Assembly: GCA_013400975.1 (NCBI GenBank)
Contig: WBMZ01012074.1
Coordinates: 1-64,000, forward strand
Origin: Atrichornis clamosus
Lineage: Eukaryota; Chordata; Aves; Passeriformes; Menuridae
Length of the DNA: 64,000 nucleotides
Reading direction: 5' to 3'
Shown here: positions 35,771 to 46,405 of the stretch, piece after piece
Layout of the letters: every line of letters starts with the position of its first letter
Position numbering within the stretch: the first letter of the stretch is position 1
Translations under genes and position numbers: made by a program
Notes under the pieces: generated by a model
What the model saw: only the letters and a program-made list of their open reading frames with translations
What the model was told of the DNA's origin: nothing
The model's database searches: none

Positions 35771-37400
35771 TTCAGGTATCTCTGGACGTAGGTATAAAGA
35801 AGGTTGTCTCTCTCTCACTCATCTCTCTAATATGTGCTTCTGCTTGACTTTTGAAATTAAATTGGCTCAAACTTAGCAAATGCTGGAGTAAAAAAAGTCT
35901 TTACCCATCCTGTAGTGACTTGGAGTTTAACAGATGCTGACCAGATGAAAACAGCCATTTAAAAAAAAATGAACTAGTATTGTCAGTTGACAAGTATGCA
36001 GTTCTGTGGATTTATTGTGTTCCCCTCTGAAAAAGCTTGCTAGTTCAAACCAGTGATGTTTTTATCTTTCCATAAATTAGATTTACCTCACGATGAAAGT
36101 ATAAAATACATTCCTGCAAACTAAGAAAGTCATAACATAAGCCCTGCAGTAATATTCAAAATGCCCAGTCCTCTCTTATTGCTATTGTTTATCAGTTTAC
36201 AAGTCTTGAAATAATAGAATCCAGATCATAAAATGGCAAATAAAAATTATTTCTTATCTATAATATGTCTTTCTATCCAGCCAGTTAAATCCCAGCTTCC
36301 TGTACCTTTTATGTGATTTTTTTCTGCCAGTGGACATCATGTCAACAGCTTCTTATTAATACCTATAATCCTTTTTTTTTGATGCCTTCCAACATAAGCA
36401 GTGCACAAACAGTTAGACATAGCAACAAAAGGGAACACAATTTTGGTGGCTCTGACAAAGACAGTTTGATGGCCAACAGCCCCAGCTTTTGAAGAGTCTG
36501 ACTTATCTGTGAATCAACCCTTAACTGATGGAAAAATCTACAAGACTCCCAAAGAGTAATAGGGGAGGAATAATGGAAAAGCAACAGACAAGTCAGAGAA
36601 ATAAATAAATCAATATTTGAAGTGAAATAGTATCAGAATAACTATAGATTTCTAAAGAAATCCACTTTTATTGAGTAGTCCCTAGCTTGCTCACTGTCAT
36701 ATGAAGGAACAGTTAAATATTTGGTATTACAAACTTTGCTAAAATGACTTCTCTGCATTCAAGCAAGAGCTGAAAATTATTCTCATCCAATTCTCGGGGG
36801 GACTTAGATATTCAGAAATTAAATTTTGGAATCTGCCTTTGTAAGGAAATATCAGTATATTGTAACACTTAATAGGCTAATTCAGTCAAACTGCCTTTTT
36901 GAGGTTTCCCTTGAAACTTAATGCACAAGAATCCTGGTGTGCTATGAGAGCCCAGTGCTTGAGAAAAGGAGACATACAAAGTTCTCAGTTCTCAGCTGGT
37001 AGGTGTGTGGCATTGTCTGGGCTTCTTTCAAGTTTACAGGATAAATCACTTTACATTACCAAAGTGTCTGACCCTAATTAGCTCCGGAGCAACCCGGGGA
37101 GATGACTAGGCTGTGGGCAGAGACAAGCACAGAAAAAGGCAAAACAACCATGGATAGTAATGAAGAAAATGTTTGTTAGTTGAAACTCTACCATTGGGAA
37201 AGCGAACCTGAGTGACAAATACACTTTGGTTCTTGGGTTGGGACAATAGGCAAAGCAAGGATCAGGCAAAAGTTTGCTTCATCTTTGAATTTCACCTTTA
37301 AAATTGTTCAAGTCATTACTTCTTCCATATGAAATAAATTGAGGGCTATCTGGATCAGTAACATTTCTATTCCAAATTCTAGTGCAAATTTTGATAATCT
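35771..37400. other. Noncoding stretch, nothing recognised
   Basis: AT-rich unique-looking sequence. Frames at 36363-36584 minus, 36899-37081 plus and 37078-37269 minus have no motif. Confidence 0.5.
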
Positions 37401-37450
37401 TATTATTTTATTTTATTTTATTTTATTTATTTATTTATTTATTTATTTTA
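37401..37450. repeat. TTTTA/TTTA microsatellite
   Basis: Several TTTTA units change into about six TTTA units without interruption. No LINE or SINE body is recognisable on either side, so it is annotated as a simple repeat. Confidence 0.9.
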
Positions 37451-40017
37451 CTTTTTCTGCCTCCTGAACTGTGCAAAATAACATGCAGGATAAGATAATT
37501 GGATCCCACCAGTGAATTTTAATTCTTTTTTAAGCTACCTTGCTCAGCACATGAGCAAATGATAGCACATCTTATAAATCAAATGCTAAAAACCCAAAAC
37601 AAAAAAGGAGACTCAGTCCTCCCAGCTGGAACAGAGAGGTTGATACCTTTTTGTTTAGGACCTTAATAAGCTGAGATGGCCCATTTTTTCAGAGGCAGTT
37701 CTGTGTGTGTCAGACAGAGTCAACATATCAATGAATTTATAGGTGAGCTGAATCCAAGTTCAAATAAAATGGGAAATAGAAGTTCAGACAGCAACATCTA
37801 AGCAGTGAGAAAGTACCTTCCTATTTTGTTTCTGTTTCATGTGAGCTTAGAAGACAGGAACAAACAGAAAGAGGTGAAGAAGTAACAAAAAATGGTACAA
37901 GAGTAATGAGGTCCCTGTTTAATGCACTCAGCAATAGCTTGTAGACAAGATTTCTGAGTGTAGGGGAGGTATTCTCTGAAATTAGAAAGGTATAAAAACA
38001 ACCTATTGGTTTGGTCCCACAGGATGGGATACAAAGCTGAGGTACATCAATAAAAATTGAATTAGATTTACAGCTCTGCCCTATTACCTAATTATAGCAT
38101 GCTTGGAGATATATGGTAATTTATCAATAAAGAGAGATGTATTGAACATGTTAGTCATAGGTTTCACACTGAAGACTATTTTCATTAATCAAGCAGCTAG
38201 ATAGTTACCCTCACCACTTCACTTTTAAAGGAAAGTGAGTTAAGTTTCTCCTGTAGAGCTGGTTCTGTCTCAGTGCCCAGACAGAATATACATGAGTCAA
38301 AGAAAAAACGTTCCTTGTTTATATGCAGACCACGTTTGCAACTTGTGTTAGTCTAGTGGCTCCAGCGAGTTTACAGCAGGCTGGAAGTTAGCTCTGCGTG
38401 TTGCATTGTTTCACCTATTTGTAACGTGAGCAACACTGATCCTACATATAAAAAAACATTCTGCATGTTGCAAATAAAACCTCCAGATTCTTAGGGAAGG
38501 AAGACTAAAGATTGCTCAGCCATCTTTGCTTCTACCCCTTTGTGAGTGCTTTATGATAGAGTCTAATTATGCAACTGTATGTAAAAAAGTGCTGCGTGGA
38601 GAAGAGCACGTGAACACATACTTATATGCATCAGCAGCCAAGAGCACATCTTTTTGGCTCAAACTTATTTGTGATTTTTTCCGAGTGCCTAATATTTCCA
38701 CCAGTTTTCTGCTCAAGTGCCATTGTATTCTTTTGAAGACCTTTTTTTCTGTGAACTGAGGATGTGATACTACAGTTCAGTCAGATACTGAACTGTGCAA
38801 CTGAGACTGCGGCTACATGTCCTCTCTCTGCCATGTGACATGGAATGTGTGCTGCATCTGCTCATGGGCAGGTGCTCCCTGCCCCTATTTATTTTCCCCA
38901 GAAAATCCTCCACTGGGCAGCCTTCCTTGTCAGCATGCTGTAGGTTGGCCAGTACACACCTGGACATTACCTCTGGTCTCTCTGCCACAATGTCCCTCCA
39001 AACCCATCATTTTACTTTGACAGTGGCAATCTCAGAGCTTATGGTCTGTGCCAGGGATACAGAATAAGAAAGCCATGCCAGCATGGGAAAGTGATAGTGC
39101 AGCTGCTGCAAAAAGTGAGTGTAGGGATGATAGTGAAGAGAGTAAATTGTTTGGGACGCAAAATTTACAATTGTAATGAGAATTTGTCTGCTGACTGTTG
39201 TCGTATCATCCATCAGCTATTTCTGGCCTTAGGCAACACCCATGCTGTTAGCTGTTAACAACTTCAGTCTGCTTTCTTCTACTTTAGTTCATTGCTTTAT
39301 TTTTGCTTCAGTAAGTTTCAGCACCTAAAAAAGTGAAGTTAAAAATGGATGTGAATATTTTATTTGTGGGTGCTTCATACATGGGGATTCATGCAGAAAA
39401 GTGTAAAATGTCAACTCCTTATTTAATTTTCTTCTTGACGTGTAAGGCTTGGCTGCATTAATGAAGGATTTCCCCCCCATCTTTAGAGTATCACTTTTTT
39501 TTAAAGCCTGAAAAAGCATTGTCTTCACAACTATCTACTCTATGAGGTATTACACACCATGTTGTTCAGATCCAGACTTGTCAGTTGCCTCCAGAGTTCA
39601 AAATCTTGATCCTGGCTTCTGAATTTTCTTTCCAATTTATCTGTCTCCTGAATGCAGACTTACCACTGTCTTTTCAACTGTTGATGGTCACGGCATGGCC
39701 TTTTCCTAAAGCCAACCCTTATTTCATTGGCAGTTGCTGTGTAAGCCCCAGGCTGGCACTTGGCTTTAAACCAGTGCCCAGAAGCCTCCTGATGAGGGGA
39801 CCCAGCTCCATGTCTCCTCCAGAGCCAAGCCAAGAAGACCAAATCCCTACTGCCCTTTTGGATTTGGAGAAGAGTGGGGAGAGGTGATAAGTTTTCCATT
39901 TCAATGCTGGAAATGAAGAAACCTTTTTCTACCCTCATCTGTGATGCTATATAAATGAATTAAATATTTAATTAGATCAGAAATAAAAGAGTTGCACCAC
40001 CATGGTCAGAGCCACTC
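37451..40017. other. Noncoding stretch, nothing recognised
   Basis: AT-rich to about 38750, then more balanced. Overlapping frames at 38770-39067 and 39585-39938 occupy both strands and carry no motif. A CCCCCCC run lies near 39472. Confidence 0.5.
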
Positions 40018-41073
40018 ACACAGGATCATGGTTGGAAGGGACCTTAAAGATCATTTAGTTCCACATCCCCTGCCATGGGCAGGGACACCTTTCACCAGAC
40101 GAGGTTGTTCAAAGCCCCACTCAGCCTGGCCTTGAACTCTTTCAGGGATGAGGCATCTATCACCTCTCTGGGCAACCTGTTCCAGTGCCTCACCACCCTC
40201 ACTGTAAAAAACTTCTTCCTGATATCTAATCTACCTCTGCCCTCTTTTAATTTAAAGTCTATATCCCTTGTCCTGTCACAACAGTCCCCTGTAAATAGTT
40301 CCTCTCTGGCTTTCTTGTAAGCCCCCTTTAGGTACTGCAAGGTGCTATTAAGGTGTCACCAAAGCTTTCTCTTCTCCAAGTCGAACAACCCAAACTCTCT
40401 CAGCCTGTCTTCACAACGGAGGAGCTCCATCCCTCTGAGCATCTTCGTGGCCTCCACTGCACGTGCTCCAGCAGGTCCATGTCCTCCTTATGTCAGAAGC
40501 CCCAGAGCTGGATGCAGTGCTCCAGGTGGTGCCTTGTGAGAGCAGAGAGAGGGGCAGAATCACCACCCTGGACCTGCTGCCCACCTTCTTCAGCCAGGAC
40601 ATGTTTGCTTTCTGGGCTGTGAGTGCACATTGCCAGATCGTGTCAAGCTTCTCATCCACCAACACCCCCTTCCCCCTAGGGCTGCTCTCAGTGCATTCCC
40701 TGCCCAGCCTGTATTGGGTTTGCCCAGAACCAGTGCAGGACCCTGCATTTGGCCTTGTTGGACTTAATGAGGTTTCACTGGCCCACCTCTGAAGCCTATA
40801 GAGGTCCCTCTGGGTGGCATCCCTTCCCTCCAGCATGTCAACTGCACCACACCTGGGTGTCGTTGGCAAACCTGCTGAGGGTGCCCTCGATCCCACTGCC
40901 CAGATCACCATCACCTCTGTTAAACTGTGCCAGTCCCAATACCAGCCCTGAGGAAAGCCACTGGTCTCCAAGAGAAAGAGTGTCTCTATATGTGTTCCTC
41001 TTTTCAAGGGCTTTAAAAATATATATTTCATTTGAAACAGCAGGTAGAACAAGCCCAGAATCAGTCTGGCACT
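40018..41073 (-). mobile_element. CR1 LINE 3' half with decayed reverse transcriptase
   Basis: Read on the minus strand, this copy starts within the reverse transcriptase domain and runs to the 3' UTR. Near 40846-40960 it gives a GIEGTLSRFANDTQVWCS-like segment, where the catalytic FADD block has become FAND. It then passes through NKAKCRVLHWFWANP, LEHCIQLWGF and MDLLEHVQ, and ends with VVRHWNRLPREVIDASSLKEFKARLSG at 40250-40110. Stops and frameshifts break the frame several times, so it cannot encode enzyme. The 3' end meets GGTTGGAAGGGACCTTAAAG (reverse orientation, 40029-40048) with only a vestige of the octamer tail. The bases from about 40985 to 41073 are probably flank or a 5' segment that I do not recognise. 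The right part is duplicated in the assembly. Confidence 0.9.
40671..41073. repeat. Copy 1 of an exact 403-bp duplication
   Basis: From TCCCCCTAGG at 40671 to CTGGCACT at 41073 the sequence recurs at 41075-41477 with a constant offset of 404. All stretches compared by eye are identical. It covers the right part of the CR1 element and adjoining sequence. Confidence 0.95.
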
Positions 41074-41074
41074 N
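41074..41074. other. Single unresolved base (N), assembly joint
   Basis: This is the only N in the window, and it separates the two identical 403-bp copies. That is how an unmerged overlap between two contigs looks after gap filling with a token N. Confidence 0.9.
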
Positions 41075-41477
41075 TCCCCCTAGGGCTGCTCTCAGTGCAT
41101 TCCCTGCCCAGCCTGTATTGGGTTTGCCCAGAACCAGTGCAGGACCCTGCATTTGGCCTTGTTGGACTTAATGAGGTTTCACTGGCCCACCTCTGAAGCC
41201 TATAGAGGTCCCTCTGGGTGGCATCCCTTCCCTCCAGCATGTCAACTGCACCACACCTGGGTGTCGTTGGCAAACCTGCTGAGGGTGCCCTCGATCCCAC
41301 TGCCCAGATCACCATCACCTCTGTTAAACTGTGCCAGTCCCAATACCAGCCCTGAGGAAAGCCACTGGTCTCCAAGAGAAAGAGTGTCTCTATATGTGTT
41401 CCTCTTTTCAAGGGCTTTAAAAATATATATTTCATTTGAAACAGCAGGTAGAACAAGCCCAGAATCAGTCTGGCACT
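41075..41477. repeat. Copy 2 of the 403-bp duplication
   Basis: This repeats 40671-41073. After its last base the sequence continues into TCATTTTGCTTTG, which has no counterpart after copy 1. Copy 1 has a natural left context (the rest of the CR1) and copy 2 a natural right context, which fits one true locus split over two overlapping contigs. Confidence 0.95.
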
Positions 41478-44400
41478 TCATTTTGCTTTGTTCTATTATT
41501 TTGCAGTAGCAACCCTTTAAGGTGGGCATCTGAGTAATGTTTTGACTGCAACTTGAAACATTTTTATTATTTTGTCATTATCTGCTGGAGGAAAATAGTT
41601 GGGTAACTGAGTGTAAATTTCTCTTGAAGATGTCTTTTGCTGGGGCCAAGCCAATAGCACTAGGAGGCATGACTCTATAGTTGCGTAGAGACTTTTATGT
41701 TCACTAAGTTCATGTTCTTTTCCTTCAACATTTATAGCTGAAATCATTTTCCCAATAGCGCTAACAGAACATTCTGCTTCTCCACTAGCTGTAATGCCAT
41801 TATTCTTCAATGAGAGAACCCTACATATTTTGCAAGTGCTTAAATTCTTGCCTATAGAAAGTTGAGCTGTTACCTATTTGTAAAGCCCTTGAGAGATGGA
41901 GATGGAAAGTGCCTTATCCAGTGATGTGACAATGGTGCTGGCTATTGTCTACCATTTTATTTCCACCTGGAGAATTCTAAACACTCATCAATAATGACTA
42001 AAGCAGAATGCTAAAGGTCCCTAAACGTTCACATCTTCCACAGAGCCCACAAGACTAAAAGTAATAAGAATTAAATGAAAACTCTCCAAACTGTTTCTCC
42101 ACTTAGAATGCTTAATGCAGCCTAGTTTTGGTACTCTAAGACCTTTAGGTTAAGTCTTGTTTCCACTTTTTTATTTTTATGTATTAAGCACATTTTTTGT
42201 CCTAATAGACAGTAACTGTAATTGAAACCACTATTGCAAAACCTGCTCAATTTTGTGCATGTACATTGCCATCTATCCATGGTCTGTAGTTTCATCTTTC
42301 AGAATGGATGTGCAGATGAGTGGCAGCTACAGCCCCTTAGCAAAACCAGCCCTTGTCTTCAAGAGACTATGAAAGTAGAGTCTTAAATCTGGGCATTCTT
42401 GTGTTAAAAGACATATGATTATTTTTTATTTTGGCCTTAGCACATAAATTTATTTGCGAGATTTTACAGCTTGCTCTCCTTTTTATGTCATTTCCAGACA
42501 TTTACAAACATTGATCAAAGGAAATACAGTCCTATACAAACAAAAATGTTGTTAATTTTTGTCTCACTCCAAGAGTTCTTGTATTGCTAATTGCTGGGTT
42601 TATGAACCAAAGCTGATTGATGAGAGCATTGGGTGTAAGATGCTTCCTGGTGCAACACTTTAACTTTGGAAAGTGCTTTGCCATTCTGCTATGGAAAGCT
42701 AATTGAGAAGGGAGTGTTCTGGTCTTTTCAGCACAGAACAACTCCTGTGTTTTGATTGCCTTTTGCCCCTAATTGCTTTAATTTAATGAAATGCCAGGTA
42801 TCAGAAAGTTATGGTAGACCAGCATTACTGGTTCTGTGGGAACAGCACACCAATCCTACCCAGGGATACTAGAACTTTGTTTCTTGTCTCTGACAATAGT
42901 GACATCACATATCTAGGGAAAAATTTAACTGTTTACTTACAGGAAACATTTTGGTATGTTTTCACAGCATATTTTAGCAGCCTCTCACATCTTTCTGCTC
43001 AGAAACTCAGGCAGAGTAGGTATGTCTGTGTTGAATGGACCTCAACAGATTATTCTTCTGTAAATGTATTGAAATGAATTTTTCACTAATTTTCAGCAAC
43101 TGCAACATCCTGCAGAAAGTCAAATTCCAGATAAAATGTTTAATTTTAATGCTAAAAGACTCATGCCATTTGATTTTCTTTCAGAATATAATTTCTCTTA
43201 ATATTTTGGTTTTCATTCTATCTTGGATTATGATTTTTTTAATTAAAGAATTTTCTATGTAAGAGAAATCAAGTGCATGCCTGCAAGCCCAGCTGTAGTT
43301 ATGGGATTATATTATTTTATTTGAGGAGAGAATAGGTAGTCTTATGATTACAGATAATTTGCTGTAATGCTCTTAATTTATAGCAATCATTGGGAATAAA
43401 GATGGAATAAAATAAGAGGCAGAAAAATCCTGTGCCATAATCCATATAATAGAGCAAATTGAAGAGAGTTAATGTCTGAGTTTGCCATAAATTTGCTATT
43501 TCCTGATTTTTAAGCATTCTTGTTTGTAGCCTTTGTTACATTAATACAAGTTTTTATATGCTAGTAATTTATATTACTCGAAATTTTTTATGGCAGATTT
43601 TATAGCTGCCTAATACCTCAGTCAGCCCTAATACAGAAGAATCTCAAAATGGGACAAAGTTTATACTAAGTTTTAATGAGCAGCACTAAGAAGTCCAAAG
43701 ACATCCCACGCTGTTTCAGACTTCTGGGTCTGGAAGTGAAGCTGAATACATCACACAGCAAAGCTCTTTCTTTAAGCTGCTGAAATTTCCTGAAGCATCA
43801 GCCTTCTGTGATATCATAATTTTCTCTCAAAAGTTAGAAGAGAAATGGAAGTGCATAAACCTGTTAAAGTAACAAAATATAAATTTAACAGAAAGTCTTT
43901 GGAGAACTTGCTCTTTTTCAGAATGGTTTTGTCTCCACTGCAGAGCTGATATGTGAGTGCCTTGGTTATATCCTGTACAGTGAGAATTCCTAAAATGCCT
44001 CCAATGTCAGCTGATAATGGCAAATAAGCAGCTCTGGTTCATAATCTAGATATTTTTTTTTGCACAGGGCAGGGACTGAATTTGAATTTAAACATATGCC
44101 AGGGAGAAAATGCCCACCAGGATGCTAGAACTACACAGTGCTTGCTATCATTAAATGATATGAGGGCCTGTAAACTGTGATTCAAGGAGACATGAGATTA
44201 TCTGTGTAATCACTCAAATTTAAAGAAATAGCAGGATGACCATGTTTTTGGCACTGTTATCTTATCCCACAAAATATACATATTGTCCTGTCAGCACGAC
44301 CTGTCTGTTTCTGTAACTCTTCTTATGACAGAAATGCATATCTGTCACTGCAACAATACAGCAGGGAGCAGGTACCGACTTCTTACACTGATGTCATATT

Positions 44401-45314
44401 CGTCCACCTGCTTTGTCCTGAAAACCTGTAATCTTGAAATGACTGACAGCACCAGACACCTTGGGGAATTGTATCATTACTGAGGCAAGAATTTGATTCC
44501 TGTCTGATTCGTTTGCTCTGTTTATTTGCTGAGCAGCAGACTAGTCTGGATTGCACAGCAGAGCTAGATTCACCCAAAATGTGGAAAGGCAGAGTGCACT
44601 TGGGCTCAGACACTCCATCACCTCACCTGGAACACATCTCCTGCCCACTCAGGCCCACAGTTGTTTTCTTAGAATAACCATTCCCACACACCTTTTAAAA
44701 ACGTGACCTGAGGCTTTAGGGATACAAAGATCACCTGTGACCTGTGGCTTACAGTCCTTGCCTCCCAAAATGACCTAGTGCTTTCTGGGAAAGGGGAAGT
44801 CCTGACTCAAATTTCTATTTTCTAAGTAGGCTTTGATGTCTCATGTGCCAGGAAAATGGCTATCAGCCACTCTCCATGGGTATCCCTCCTGTTGGAGACG
44901 TTTGGACGGCTTCAATTCAGGTTAATTCTAAGGTAAACAGTAATTGGTCTGACTGAGTCTGTACCCCCTGGTAAGTGTACTCAGATGAGATCTAGGAAGC
45001 TGAGGTCTCAGTCCCTGCTAAATGTTTAATGCTGCGTGCACAAAGAATAGCTCCCACAGGAGGAATCCCCAGCACAGAAGAGGCAAAAATGAAATCATCC
45101 AGAAGAGTGGTTTGAACTTGGCTCTTTGACATTGCAGGGATACTCTAATTGGATTATCAGATCCTGTGAGGTGGAACCTCCCTTGCTTTCTTCTCTCTGC
45201 AAATAGGGTAGAAACATTTAGCTCCAGGTTTATGGATTGTAATCCCAGGCAATAGGAGAAGCCTTCACAACCCTCCCTATAACTGGGTGAGCTGATGGTC
45301 AGCACTGTGTTGGC
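41478..45314. other. Noncoding stretch, nothing recognised
   Basis: AT-rich. The minus frame at 43814-44023 has a fairly protein-like composition (PLSADIGGILGILTVQDITK at its start), but no family was recognised. Other frames are short and motif-free. No repeat was noticed. Confidence 0.45.
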
Positions 45315-45358
45315 TTTAGCTCTATTTTACTCCTGAATAGGAGTAAAATAGAGCTAAA
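45315..45358. repeat. Perfect inverted repeat, 20-bp arms, 4-base loop
   Basis: The left arm 45315-45334 (TTTAGCTCTATTTTACTCCT) is exactly complementary to the right arm 45339-45358, with GAAT as the loop. It is the longest perfect hairpin that I saw in the window. There is no T run after it and no recognised element around it, so its origin is open. Confidence 0.97.
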
Positions 45359-46174
45359 ACCATCACAGTGGTTGTGTTGTGGATTGCTCTAAAAAAGTCT
45401 GTATCCCCACAGCTGGAAACCCTGGGCAGCATATCACATAGCAGGTGGAGAAAACTTGGGGAACCCTGCTTTATTCTTTGTTCAGGAAAATCCTAGGAAA
45501 TTTGCGAAAGGAAGTACTGAGCAAAAGAACAAGTAGAGACTTCAGAGTCATCTGACTCTGGAAACCAGTGTCAATCAACAAGAAGATGAAATAAAAAGAA
45601 ACTTCCTTACTCTTCTGAGGGGAACATATGGGACATATCTCCTACCAAATACAGCACTAAGTAACTCATGACCATTTATCTGGCTATTTGGATTAATTAA
45701 TATCTAAAATAACTTTAAAAATGTTTGTCCTGAAATTCTTTGACCTTGTATTTCCCAGTTGTTCCTATTTCATACACTTTGAGTGATATCACACAGCAGT
45801 CTTGAGGCATATAAAAATGGGTTCCTCTGAAATTAAACTAAACAGGAAAGTGCTGTCCCAAAACACACCTTTCCCTTTCTCATGCTAGAGCTGAACCTAG
45901 AGGGTCAGCCTAGAGTTGAGTAGAGTTGAAGTCAAACACTGAGGCGTGCATTGTGCAGCACTGAACAATTTACTCTGGACATCCACTTCTGTTGTGCTCA
46001 TAAAGCCACTTCAGACTTCATCCTTCCTACATCCAGATCACTAAGAAGCTCCGTGTGCTGCTCTGTGCACCATTAATTGACATGGTTTTGCTGAGGCACC
46101 TGAGGACACTGATCCCTTTATATGGCCATGGCCTGGAGTGACGATCCTTCTCCAGTCACCCATGGCAATTGAGG
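45359..46174. other. Noncoding stretch, nothing recognised
   Basis: Mixed composition, no frame of note and no repeat. CpG density begins to rise at its right end. Confidence 0.5.
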
Positions 46175-46405
46175 CTAGGTGTTTTCCTCCCTTGCTGCCG
46201 CTCCCTGCACACAACACACAGTAGCAGCCATTTCTGGAAAGGTACCAACTGTGGCAGCGAGTTTGTTCGTGCTCGGGACTGCGTCACCTGTCCGGAACCC
46301 AGCAGTGCCGGCTGCCTCGCTGCCTGGCTGCCGCGGGAGCTCGCCCTGCTGGCTCACGACCTCCTTCCCCCGCTGTGAACTTGACAATCTTCCTCTGCGT
46401 GTTTA
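46175..46405. promoter_or_regulatory. CpG-rich patch, candidate promoter or enhancer
   Basis: About 14 CpG dinucleotides lie within 230 bases, including GCCGCGGGAG and GGGACTGCGTCACC, while the flanks have almost none. Frames of about 70 codons stay open on both strands. On the minus strand an ATG in the context GAAATGG (near 46235) starts a short frame of 18 codons ending at 46179. A small CpG island at an unannotated promoter, a hypomethylated enhancer or an unknown retroelement are all possible. Confidence 0.35.

Noticed and set aside
40411..41052. 213-codon minus-strand open frame
   Set aside because: It lies across a decayed CR1 element mostly out of the ORF2 frame, and its upstream end is repeated by the assembly duplication. 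It is not a gene.
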